DNA from: Pirellulales bacterium
GTDB taxonomy: Bacteria; Planctomycetota; Planctomycetia; Pirellulales; Thermoguttaceae
DNA length: 64,000 nucleotides
Assembly (NCBI GenBank): GCA_020846145.1
Contig: JADLEL010000049.1
Location: 1-64,000 of the forward strand
Reading direction: 5' to 3'
Shown: positions 8,931 through 16,675 of the stretch, piece by piece
How positions within the stretch are numbered: the first letter of the stretch is position 1
How the letters are laid out: the number at the start of each line of letters is the position of its first letter
The notes under the pieces: generated by a model
Database searches by the model: none
The model's input: only the letters and a program-made list of their open reading frames with translations
Told to the model about the DNA's origin: nothing
Position numbers and translations under genes: made by a program

Positions 8931-11120
8931 TCACTCATCTTCCTCGCCCGATCGCTCGACCAGCGGCAGCCGAACGGTGACGGTGGTTCCCGCGCCGGGG
9001 GCGGAGACGATTTCCGCGTTGCCGCCCAGCAACCGGGCGCGTTCGCGGATGCCGCGCAGGCCGAAATGTTCGCCGTTGATTTTTTCCGGCTCGAAGCCCA
9101 CGCCCCAATCTTGCACATTAAGTTCCACGATGCCGTCCAATTGCTTCAGTTCGATCTCGATTATCGCGCTTTGGCTATAGCGGCAGGCGTTGGTCAGGCA
9201 TTCCTGGGCGATGCGAAAGAGCGCGGCTTCCAGCGGGCCGGCCAAGTGGCGGAAGCGCACCTGATGATGGAATACGATATTGGCCGACTCCTTCCGCCGA
9301 TTTTCATCCACGAGATACTCGATGGCGGCCACCACGCCCGACTCGTCGAGGATCGGCGGCCGCAAGCCGCCGATCAAGCGTCTGGCCTCCGCGATGCATT
9401 GTCCGGCCAGGTCGATGGCTTTCGGGAGATAATTCCATGCGTCGGTCTTCTCCCGCTCCCGCGCGGCCTGCAAGTTTTGCAGTTGCAGCAGGAGGCCGGT
9501 CAATTGCTGCGCCAAACCGTCGTGAATTTCGTAGGCGGCCAGTTTTCGGTCGTTTTCCAACAATTCGAGCAGATTCCGCAACAACCGCTGCTCGGCCTGC
9601 AAGGCGGCTTCGGCCTGTTTCCGCTCGGTGATGTCGCGGGCGAGGCCCAACAGCCAGCGCCGGCCTTCGTTTTCCAGCGAAGTGATGCGCGCTTCGACGG
9701 GGATGGTTTCGCCGTTTTTGCGGAGCAATACGCCGTCCAGCGTCATGGGAAAAACCGCGTCCGGAAGGTTCCAGGGATATTCCGCGAGGGGCACGGGCGT
9801 ATGCAGGACGTCGAGATCCACGATATTCATGCGCAGCAATTCCTCCCGGCCGTAGCCCAGCCATTCGCAAGCCCGCCGGTTGACGTCGAAAATCCGCCCC
9901 GTCGCGTCGTGCAGAAAGAAAGCGTCGCCGGCGCCGTCGATCAGACGGCGAAACCGCTCCTCGCTGACGCGCAACGCCTCGGTGCGCTGCTGGACGAGAC
10001 GCTCCACCTGCTCGGTGCGGCCGGTGAGCAAAAATAGGTAGCCCACTAAAATTGTCGTGGAGAACAGCCCGACGAGAACGGCCGACGCAGGCTCCCAAGT
10101 GCGGTGATTGGGGAGGTACGAATCGATGGGTTTGCAATAAAAGGTCCACGAGCGGTCGGCGATCCGCCAGTCCTCATTACGGTAGTCCAGGCCCTGGGGT
10201 TTTTCCGGCGGTTGCGCGAGAATCGGCAATTGGCGATTCTCCAGCCGCGAGGGACGCGCCAACAACAAATTGGCTTTCCCTTCGTCGGTTTTCTCGTAGA
10301 TATACATATTCACGCCGGTTCGCGGCAAAGACTCGACGGCTTTCTTCAGCAGCGTCTCCAGCCGAATCGCGCCGATTACGACGCCGGTATTGAGGCGGCG
10401 GGAAATGCGCGCCTCTTCGGGAGCGGGCGGAGCCGATTGGGCATACTGAAAGAGGCATAAAGTCCGCGTGCGGACGCCGTTTGCGTCCGGCAGATTGCAT
10501 TCCGCCACGGTGGACGATTTCGAAGCCATCACGCGCTCGATCGCCCTGCGAGCCGCGTCGTCGGCGTTTAGATCGAATCCGAACAAACGGCCGCGTTCGC
10601 TCCGCGCCTCGACGAACGCCAAAGGATAGTATTCTTGACGATCTCCCGCCGGGCGCAGTTTGCCGTCGCCGCCGAATTCGCGGACGCGGCATTCCGCAAA
10701 GCCGTCCTCTCGCATCCATTTTTCGAAATCGGACCGCAGACTTTCGGGAACCCGGGGCGACCATGCCAGAAATTCGATATCCGCATTTTCTTTCGTTAAT
10801 ATCGATTCCATGAAAGTCCGGAATTCGCGGCGCTCGACTTCCTCGGAACCGTCATAAAACGACGACGCGAACTTGAGGATGGCGAAGCGATTCGCGAAGG
10901 CCGCTTTCAGGGCCTGCATTCGGTCGGCGGCGGCGGAGTGGAACTTCACCTCCAGCAGTTGCCGTTCTCGAATCGAAAAGAGCCAGCCGAGAAATAGCGA
11001 AAGGCATAATCCAACGAGACTGACGACAATCAATAATACCCGGCGACGAAAGAGGAAATGCCTAGTCGGCGGCCCGCTTTTTCCGTTAGCGAGCATCGAT
11101 ATCGAGAGTGCGCTGGACAT
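8931..11120 (-). CDS. Membrane histidine kinase: CHASE-TM-PAS-HisKA_3-HATPase
   Basis: This is a 729-residue sensor kinase of the NarX/DesK type. A first transmembrane helix (~27-49) is followed by an extracytoplasmic CHASE domain (~75-260), a second helix (~345-366), a short coiled coil, a PAS domain (~385-500, ending DITERKQAEA), a HisKA_3 dimerisation domain with the phospho-accepting His in YEIHDGLAQQL (~533), and a HATPase domain with N-box FRIAQECLTNACRYS and G-boxes DWGVGF and GLRGIRERARLLGG. CHASE domains sense small extracellular ligands, often cytokinin-like molecules or peptides; the ligand here is unknown. No response regulator is adjacent, so it is an orphan. AAAGG precedes the ATG. 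Confidence 0.9.
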   Translation of the reverse strand: MSSALSISMLANGKSGPPTRHFLFRRRVLLIVVSLVGLCLSLFLGWLFSIRERQLLEVKFHSAAADRMQALKAAFANRFAILKFASSFYDGSEEVERREFRTFMESILTKENADIEFLAWSPRVPESLRSDFEKWMREDGFAECRVREFGGDGKLRPAGDRQEYYPLAFVEARSERGRLFGFDLNADDAARRAIERVMASKSSTVAECNLPDANGVRTRTLCLFQYAQSAPPAPEEARISRRLNTGVVIGAIRLETLLKKAVESLPRTGVNMYIYEKTDEGKANLLLARPSRLENRQLPILAQPPEKPQGLDYRNEDWRIADRSWTFYCKPIDSYLPNHRTWEPASAVLVGLFSTTILVGYLFLLTGRTEQVERLVQQRTEALRVSEERFRRLIDGAGDAFFLHDATGRIFDVNRRACEWLGYGREELLRMNIVDLDVLHTPVPLAEYPWNLPDAVFPMTLDGVLLRKNGETIPVEARITSLENEGRRWLLGLARDITERKQAEAALQAEQRLLRNLLELLENDRKLAAYEIHDGLAQQLTGLLLQLQNLQAAREREKTDAWNYLPKAIDLAGQCIAEARRLIGGLRPPILDESGVVAAIEYLVDENRRKESANIVFHHQVRFRHLAGPLEAALFRIAQECLTNACRYSQSAIIEIELKQLDGIVELNVQDWGVGFEPEKINGEHFGLRGIRERARLLGGNAEIVSAPGAGTTVTVRLPLVERSGEEDE

Positions 11121-11337
11121 CGCGGCCTTTTAACCCCACATGTAGGTAGTTTATAGCAACACGCCCCACAAATGGTACATTATACTATACGCTACGTTAC
11201 GGATTTTGGCTAGAGGCTACTGCCCAATAATAGAAAATACCATCATACCAAAGAGGGGGTTTTTGGGAGAATAGGAATATTTTTCTGCGAAAATCGCGGT
11301 CTAGGGATCCTGCAAAGTAATTTGACAGGTTCATGTT

Positions 11338-11386
11338 GGGGCGATAGTTGTACTGTCGCCCCAGGGATGGCAGTACAACTGCCATC
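11338..11386. repeat. Twin adjacent palindromes
   Basis: Two near-perfect palindromes lie 3 bp apart. The first spans 11338-11362 (GGGGCGATAG...CTGTCGCCCC) and the second 11366-11386 (GATGGCAGT...ACTGCCATC). They share the core GTTGTACTG/CAGTACAAC in opposite senses, so the two can also pair with each other. Confidence 0.7.
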
Positions 11387-11490
11387 TCAACAACCTCTCG
11401 TTTTACGGTTGTCGAAAAACTAGTTGAGCCAAGTTGGTGAGAACCGTTGGTTATGCTTAATGATCCGGAGATATTATGCTGAAGCCCCGT

Positions 11491-11527
11491 AGCAGCGGAG
11501 TTATGCTGAAGCATAACCTACGCTGCT
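11491..11527. repeat. Nested hairpin containing TTATGC...GCATAA
   Basis: AGCAGCG (11491-11497) pairs with CGCTGCT (11521-11527), and inside it TTATGC pairs with GCATAA. The neighbouring bases 11449-11485 hold diverged copies of the same GGTTATGCTT motif. A related palindrome with 19-bp arms lies at 47514-47563, so this is a dispersed motif. Confidence 0.6.
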
Positions 11528-11945
11528 GGCCGCTGCGTTCCCCGCCAACGGTTTTCATCGACAAGTTTTCCACCTTGCCGGAAAGCGTTTCGGCCCTGGA
11601 GGCGCGGCGAAAATCGGTCGAAACCCGGCACCACTCAAGAGGTTACGTTCGAGGGACGAATTTTCCCGGGGGGCGGTTTTCCCGCCCCCTGGCTTTCTCC
11701 GGTACAATGATATCGGTCACCTTCACGTCGTAGGCTGGCATGATATCCTGCTTTCCCAACAGCCGAGGGAAAATGGGAAGTTCTTGCCGGCCTACGGCCT
11801 TTTTCGGGAAGGAAGAATGCCGGCGTTTAATCATCGATGAAAAATTGCTTTTTCCAATTCATCCTTCATAATTCAGCATTCATCATTCGACGCTTGGAGC
11901 ATTTCCCGATCTTCCCTTTTATTTAACCGTTAATCTTTCTTTCCC

Positions 11946-12752
11946 ATGTTCGACATATCCGCCTTGGAGGCAGAAAATACTCCGCAAGTTACGGAAACGT
12001 CTTCGCCGTTCGTCGGCCGCTGGAACCGCTTGGTGAGCACGACGAATTGGGAGAAGGGGCGCATTATTTGCGAGTGGCGGCAGGCGTTGATCGACGGCGG
12101 AGCGCCGTTCGTTAGTTCCACCGACGAAGCCTGGTCGCGGCAGGTGGGGGGAATCTCGCCGCAGCACGCGGGCCGGCTGCGGCGGGTTTTCGAGCGCTTC
12201 GGCGAGACGCACGAGCAATATCCAGGCTTGTTCTGGAGCCATTTTTTCGCCGCGCTCGATTGGCCCGATGCCGAGATGTGGCTGCAAGGAGCGATCGACA
12301 ACGATTGGTCGATCGGCCAGATGCGCGATCAACGTTGGGAAGCCCACGGGGCGGCTGCCGAATTAAAGCCCCGCGAGTCGGAGATCATCGCCACGGAAGC
12401 CGAGGAAGAATCGCACCCCCTCGATTCCGCCGGCGCCAGCTCGGCGCTGGCGGGCGTGGAGGCCGAAGTCCGCGACATCGAGCGCGGCGATGCGGACCGT
12501 TTCGATCTTGACGCCGAGGCTTCGTTCGCCGCCGCCGATCCGGCGGTCGAAGCCTTCGCCGAATCGTCCGCCGCCGCCGTGCGGCCCTTCGAGAATCTTC
12601 CCGTCCTACCCGATGATTTGAAGGAAGCCTTCGAACTGTTCAAGTTGGCGATTCTAAGCCACAAAATTTCCGGCTGGAGCGAAATCGGCCGGGAGCAGGT
12701 TCTCGGCGTGCTGGAATCGCTCAAGCGGTTAGCGCTCGCCCCGGCGGAATAG
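11946..12752 (+). CDS. Conserved-looking hypothetical protein with acidic C-terminal half
   Basis: I do not recognise this 268-residue cytoplasmic protein. Residues about 20-125 form a compact, Trp-rich segment (WNRLVSTTNWEKGRIICEW, LFWSHFFAALDWPDAEMWL, WSIGQMRDQRWE) that reads like a helical folded domain and faintly recalls the helical segments of ParB-like or DUF3102 proteins. Residues about 130-200 are acidic and Ala-rich, probably disordered. A last helical segment follows (LKEAFELFKLAILSHKISGW). There is no signal peptide or membrane segment. Its ATG lies shortly after a T-rich stretch without a clear Shine-Dalgarno. It stands alone, 115 bp before an oxidoreductase gene on the same strand. 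Confidence 0.7.
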   Translation: MFDISALEAENTPQVTETSSPFVGRWNRLVSTTNWEKGRIICEWRQALIDGGAPFVSSTDEAWSRQVGGISPQHAGRLRRVFERFGETHEQYPGLFWSHFFAALDWPDAEMWLQGAIDNDWSIGQMRDQRWEAHGAAAELKPRESEIIATEAEEESHPLDSAGASSALAGVEAEVRDIERGDADRFDLDAEASFAAADPAVEAFAESSAAAVRPFENLPVLPDDLKEAFELFKLAILSHKISGWSEIGREQVLGVLESLKRLALAPAE

Positions 12753-12867
12753 TTTTTCGTGCTCGAATAATCGACGACTTTCCGAGCTTGTTGCTTCCGC
12801 ATGAACGGCGGATTACAATGGCAATTCTTGAAGTGGGCTTTGGCCGCCTCTTGGAAAGGGATCGATC

Positions 12868-14334
12868 ATGCGCAACGACCGTCGCGACGAGCCATTCAGC
12901 CAGGACCGCCGTTCATTTCTCAAAGCCGGGGCCATTGCGGGCCTTGGAGCAGCCATTGCCGGAATGCACACGGCCAGCGCGGCCGAGGAACGCGGCGCGG
13001 GCGAAGCCCGCACGTTGTTCCGAGTCAAGCCGATCGAGCAGGTCCGCGTCGGATTCGTCGGCGTGGGGGGCATGGGTTCGGGCCACCTGGGGAACTATCT
13101 GCGCATCGACGGCGTGCAGATCAAGGCCGTTTGCGATATCGTTCCGGCGAAAGTCGAACGCGCCCAAAACGCGGTGGTCAAGGCCGGCCAACCGAAGCCG
13201 GCCGGCTACGCGAACGGGCCGACCGACTTCGTGCGGATGTGCGAGACCGAAGACCTCGATCTGGTGATGACCGCCACGCCCTGGGAGTGGCACGTGCCGG
13301 TGTGCGAAGCCGCCATGAAGAACGGCAAGCATGCGGCGACCGAGGTGCCGGCGGCGATGACCCTCGAAGACTGCTGGAAACTCGTCGAGGCCGCCGAAAA
13401 ATTCGGCAAGCACTGCCAGATGATGGAGAACTGCTGCTACGACCGCATCGAGCTGATGACGCTGAACATGGTCCGCAAGGGGCTGTTGGGCGAAGTGCTG
13501 CACGCCGAGGCCGGTTATCTGCACGATCTGCGGGCCGTCAAGTTCGGCAAGAGCGGCGAGGGGCTTTGGCGGCGGGCGTGGTCGGAGAAGCTCAACGGCA
13601 ACCTCTATCCCACGCACGGCCTGGGGCCGGTCGCGCAGTGCATGAACATCAACCGCGGCGACGCCTTCGATTATCTCGTCTCGATGAGCGGGCCGGCGCG
13701 CGGACTGCACGAGTATGCCGTGAAGAAGTTCGGGGCCGACTCGCCGCAGGCCAGGGAAAAATACGTCTTGGGCGACGTGAATTCGAGCCTCATCAAAACG
13801 AAGCTCGGCAAGACGATCATTTTGATCCACGACGTGAATCTTCCCCGGCCGTACAGCCGGATCAATCTGGTGCAGGGCACGAAGGGGATCGCCCATAAGT
13901 ATCCCGACCGGATCTATATCGAAGAGCAACCGCGGGAGGCAAGCGAGGACGTTTTCGCGGAATTCGCCGAGCAAGACAAGGCGTCGCCGAACGCGCCGGC
14001 GAAAAAAGCCGAAAAACCGAAGCCCCGGCACGGCGAATGGCAAGATTTCGAGAACTACGCCGCCAAGTACGAACATCCGCTGTGGAAGGCGTTTGCCCAG
14101 AAGGGGAAGGGTATCGGCCACGGCAGCATGGATTTCATCGAAGATTACCGCTTGCTGACGTGCCTACAAAAGGGCGAGCCGCTCGACCAGGACGTTTACG
14201 ACGCGGCGGCTTGGAGCGCGATCGTGGGCGCGAGCGTCGAAAGCGTGGCGCACAAGAGCAAGGCGGTCGAGATCCCCGACTTCACCCGCGGCAAGTGGAA
14301 GACCACGCCGCCGCTGGGGATCGTGGAGGGGTAA
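12868..14334 (+). CDS. Tat-exported Gfo/Idh/MocA-family protein, GH109-like
   Basis: This 488-residue protein has a Tat signal (QDRRSFLKAGAIAGLGAAIAG) and an NAD(P)-binding Rossmann fold (VRVGFVGVGGMGSGHLGNY). It has the segments typical of the glycoside hydrolase family 109 branch (NAD-dependent alpha-N-acetylgalactosaminidases): EVPAAMTLEDCWKLVEAAEK, MMENCCYDRIELMTL, and NLYPTHGLGPVAQCMNINRG with its His. Family knowledge says these enzymes use a tightly bound NAD in a redox-assisted hydrolysis, and Tat export fits folding with cofactor before secretion. The real substrate is unknown; planctomycetes carry many paralogues. GGAAAGGGATC provides the ribosome site. Confidence 0.85.
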   Translation: MRNDRRDEPFSQDRRSFLKAGAIAGLGAAIAGMHTASAAEERGAGEARTLFRVKPIEQVRVGFVGVGGMGSGHLGNYLRIDGVQIKAVCDIVPAKVERAQNAVVKAGQPKPAGYANGPTDFVRMCETEDLDLVMTATPWEWHVPVCEAAMKNGKHAATEVPAAMTLEDCWKLVEAAEKFGKHCQMMENCCYDRIELMTLNMVRKGLLGEVLHAEAGYLHDLRAVKFGKSGEGLWRRAWSEKLNGNLYPTHGLGPVAQCMNINRGDAFDYLVSMSGPARGLHEYAVKKFGADSPQAREKYVLGDVNSSLIKTKLGKTIILIHDVNLPRPYSRINLVQGTKGIAHKYPDRIYIEEQPREASEDVFAEFAEQDKASPNAPAKKAEKPKPRHGEWQDFENYAAKYEHPLWKAFAQKGKGIGHGSMDFIEDYRLLTCLQKGEPLDQDVYDAAAWSAIVGASVESVAHKSKAVEIPDFTRGKWKTTPPLGIVEG

Positions 14335-14339
14335 AGCGG

Positions 14340-14981
14340 CTATTTCAGCGGATGCTTCCACCGCAAGCCCGGAAAGCGCGTGTAATCGCGGTCGGCGGTG
14401 ACCCACTCGCAATCGGACTCGATGGCGATGGCCGCAAGATAGGCGTCGGAAATCATATTCCCCCGCGCATCGACGGCTTTGCACAAATTCAGAAAAATCT
14501 CCCAGTGCTTTTCGCCGGGCGAGACGCGCACGCAATTCGGATTCGTGGTTATTGCTTCAATAAAAGGTAAGCGTTCACGCCCCGGTCGGGGACTGGTCCA
14601 TTTTTCGGTGGGATAACGAATTTTGCGGATAAACGATAGGCCGAAAACATGGACCTGTCCCCTTCCCGCGGCACGAGGGGGACAGTCCCATTTTCGCGGC
14701 GATTGAGCATTTTTACGGCACCATCATCTTTTGCGCCGCGAAAATCGGGACAGTCCCCTGTGAACGGTTACAATAAAAGCAATCGCATTATCGATCGTCG
14801 ATGGACGCGCATAGATTTTTGGATTGGTGACGATGCGTAAAAAACTACCCAGCACTAATTCCGACATCCCAAATTGTTCGCTTGAAACCAATAAACGATT
14901 CAACCAATTTGCATAGTCATCGCTGCCGGGCATGTCGCTGCGAAACGCATAGACCAATACATTAACGTCGCTTAGAAACAT
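14340..14981 (-). pseudogene. vapC: PIN-domain (VapC-type) toxin gene split by MITE-A copy 5
   Basis: The first 70 codons (14981 down to 14772) encode a PIN-domain N-terminus, MFLSDVNVLVYAFRSD, with the first catalytic Asp in place. The frame then runs into MITE-A, picks up 15 foreign residues and stops at 14724. Beyond the element, in the same frame, lies the rest of the domain: GNMISDAYLAAIAIESDC, the later Asp residues (TADRD) and the end RWKHPLK. Removing the 205-bp element plus one 8-bp duplicate joins AIAFI directly to EAITTNP and restores 142 codons, a normal VapC length. PIN toxins are Mg-dependent RNases; the truncated product lacks part of the active site and should be inactive. The gene overlaps the antitoxin by 20 bp. 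Confidence 0.88.
14567..14771 (+). mobile_element. MITE-A copy 5, inserted in the PIN toxin gene
   Basis: This is a full 205-bp copy flanked by a perfect 8-bp duplication (AATAAAAG at 14559-14566 and 14772-14779). Element plus duplicate is 213 bp, a multiple of three, but the element carries a stop in the toxin frame. Confidence 0.96.
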
Positions 14982-15222
14982 CGAGTCCCTCTTCCATGAT
15001 ATCCAGCAACTCCGCGCTGTTGCTTAGATCGACTCCAGGCAGAACGCCGCCACCCCGATCGCGGGGGAAGCAATATTTTCCCTTCTTTGCTTCTTCGGAC
15101 TGATTTTCCAACGTTTTCTCGATCGACTGCGAAATAAAGGCATCCACCGATTGCCCCGATGCTTGAGCGAACGCTTGGGCGCGGTGGAAGAGCCGGTCGT
15201 CGATGTGAATGATGGCTTCCAT
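14962..15222 (-). CDS. vapB: VapB-type antitoxin
   Basis: This is an 86-residue antitoxin. The N-terminal part (MEAIIHIDDRLFHRAQ, SVDAFISQSIEKTLE) is a ribbon-helix-helix DNA-binding domain. The C-terminal part has the toxin-binding GGGVLPGVDLSNSAELLDIM, typical of VapB partners of PIN toxins. It overlaps the toxin start by 20 bp, as translationally coupled pairs do. The frame is open upstream all the way through the aminotransferase gene; I place the antitoxin start at the ATG because homologues start there and a consensus-like promoter lies immediately before it. With its toxin broken, the antitoxin may persist as a free repressor or may be decaying. Confidence 0.78.
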   Translation of the reverse strand: MEAIIHIDDRLFHRAQAFAQASGQSVDAFISQSIEKTLENQSEEAKKGKYCFPRDRGGGVLPGVDLSNSAELLDIMEEGLDVSKRR

Positions 15223-16461
15223 AAAGGTATTTTTATCCGAAAAACGCATCCTGTCAAGGCAGGCCCTGGCGATGACCGCCATGCGCCGCGCTTCGCAGGG
15301 AGGCAACTCGGGATAGAACGGCAAAAAGACGATTTTATCCAGCATGGTTCGGGCGGAGCGCGCTTCCGGCGCGCGGCGGCCGTTCGGCGGAGGAACGACG
15401 CACAGGCTTTGCCCCTGGGTGGCATCGAAACCGTGGCGGGCAAGATCTTCGGTCAACCGCTTCGGCTCGTCGAAGAGAATGGGAAAGACCCAATAGGAGT
15501 GCGGCGCGTTTTCCGCTCCGGGACAAAGGACGCACCACTCGCGATTTTCGAGCTCTCGAAAAAAGTGAAACAGCATTCGACCCTGGGCCGAATGTCTTTC
15601 CCAACGCCGGGCGTCGAAGCGGCGCAAGCGGCGATGGAGCATGGCCAATAGCGGCGCGGAAGGCCGCCGCCGAATTTGGTCGAACAGCTCCCCGCCGGGA
15701 AATCCCTGCGCGGCGCGGTTGACCCAGCGGTCGTAGTCGCCGCCGAGCGCCCGGCAGATGCGCACGAAGAGTCCGCAGATCGGCCGGCAACATAATGCTT
15801 TCAACAGCCCGCATTTCACCAGGCGCAAGAAATAGCGCCGGCGTCTTTGTCGGGGATAGGCGGATTGCGCGGCGCGCATCCGAGCGAGTATTTCGCGGTC
15901 GCGGACCTGCAGCACCGCGCCGCCCAAGGCCGTGTTGCTCTTGATGACGCCGAAGCTGAACAGGCTTGCGTCCGCCTGGGGATGCCCCGGGCAGCCGATC
16001 CCGGCGAAGGCTTGCGCGCAATCTTCGAAGACCAGCAGGCGGTATCGGCGGGCTATATCGAGAATCGGTTCCATTGCCGCGCGGCCGCCGAACAAATGCG
16101 CCACGAGTATCGCCCGCACGTTCGGCGTTACGGCATTTGTCCAAGCTTCCGGGCGGGGAGCCGCCTGCCGCGGATCGAGATCGACGGGCACGGGGATCAG
16201 GCCGTGGCGTTCGAGAATGCGGAGCATGTCGGGAATCGTGACGGCCGAGACCAGCACCTCGCTCCCGCGCGGCAAGGCCAGCGCGCCGAGCAGCAGATCG
16301 AAGCCGCTGCGGACCGAGAGGCATGCGAACGTCCGTTCCGGCTCCGGCCAGAGCTTCTCGATGCGCGCGGCCATCCGCGCGGAGTTCGGCGGAAAAGCGA
16401 CGCGCCAAAGCCCGTAGAGCAAGTCTCCCCAGCCGATATCGAGCCTCTTCCGCGGCCACAT
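14962..16461 (-). CDS. DegT/DnrJ/EryC1-type aminotransferase, open in frame into the antitoxin
   Basis: Residues 1-413 resemble PLP-dependent sugar aminotransferases of the DegT/DnrJ/EryC1/StrS group (class V-like fold). Visible marks are the cofactor-contacting VFEDCAQAF and the Schiff-base lysine segment SFGVIKSNTALGGA. Such enzymes aminate keto-sugars for surface glycans; no other sugar-nucleotide genes are adjacent, so the role is open. No stop codon separates residue 413 from the VapB ORF, so the frame continues 86 codons to 14962. Either the natural product is a 499-residue fusion, or the aminotransferase has lost its stop. The segment ~190-260 is unusually Arg- and Cys-rich for the family. 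Confidence 0.72.
   Translation of the reverse strand: MWPRKRLDIGWGDLLYGLWRVAFPPNSARMAARIEKLWPEPERTFACLSVRSGFDLLLGALALPRGSEVLVSAVTIPDMLRILERHGLIPVPVDLDPRQAAPRPEAWTNAVTPNVRAILVAHLFGGRAAMEPILDIARRYRLLVFEDCAQAFAGIGCPGHPQADASLFSFGVIKSNTALGGAVLQVRDREILARMRAAQSAYPRQRRRRYFLRLVKCGLLKALCCRPICGLFVRICRALGGDYDRWVNRAAQGFPGGELFDQIRRRPSAPLLAMLHRRLRRFDARRWERHSAQGRMLFHFFRELENREWCVLCPGAENAPHSYWVFPILFDEPKRLTEDLARHGFDATQGQSLCVVPPPNGRRAPEARSARTMLDKIVFLPFYPELPPCEARRMAVIARACLDRMRFSDKNTFMEAIIHIDDRLFHRAQAFAQASGQSVDAFISQSIEKTLENQSEEAKKGKYCFPRDRGGGVLPGVDLSNSAELLDIMEEGLDVSKRR
15230..15257 (-). promoter_or_regulatory. Candidate promoter of vapBC inside the aminotransferase frame
   Basis: On the minus strand a perfect -35 box TTGACA (15257-15252) is followed after 16 bp by TAAAAA (15235-15230), four of six matches to the -10 consensus. 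The expected start of transcription falls at or within a few bases of the antitoxin ATG, so the mRNA may be leaderless; no Shine-Dalgarno is present, which fits. Confidence 0.45.
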
Positions 16462-16623
16462 GACGTTACCCTCGCATAATCCAATTCGGCAGGCGAAATT
16501 ATGCCGTGCATATAACGGCCGATGAAAATCAATGCGACAATCGCAGGATCTGCTTGCGCCGGTCGTCTCCGCTCATTCGTCGATCGGACGCCGCATAGCG
16601 CAATCGCGCATCGACGCCGATTC
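16462..16623. other. Intergenic gap, nothing identified
   Basis: This short stretch separates two minus-strand genes. It must hold the aminotransferase promoter but shows no clear boxes. Confidence 0.4.
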
Positions 16624-16675
16624 GTGGAGGTTGGCGTTCCCGATCATTCCAAGCGGCGGGAACGCTAATCTCCAC
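16624..16675 (-). terminator. Large hairpin overlapping the end of the PEP-CTERM gene
   Basis: GTGGAGGTTGGCGTTCCCG (16624-16642) pairs with CGGGAACGCTAATCTCCAC (16657-16675), 17 of 19 positions. The upper arm covers the stop codon of the PEP-CTERM gene. It is probably a terminator or mRNA-stabilising structure; no T-run is present. Confidence 0.55.

Larger units (their letters stand above)
11121..11945. other. Long gene-free region with several hairpins
   Basis: This 825-bp stretch is more AT-rich than its neighbours and holds at least three palindromes listed separately. The short frames in it show no signal peptide, domain or ribosome site that I would defend. Simple TTCATCATTC-type repeats lie near 11858-11890, just before the next gene. 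Confidence 0.5.

Noticed and set aside
8719-8934. 71-codon minus-strand frame (IRASSFEIRHSSFSFRNR)
   Set aside because: Made of simple-repeat and MITE-A sequence; low complexity, no start signal.
12913-14121. 402-codon minus-strand frame opposite the Gfo/Idh/MocA gene
   Set aside because: Shadow frame of a well-supported Tat-exported oxidoreductase.
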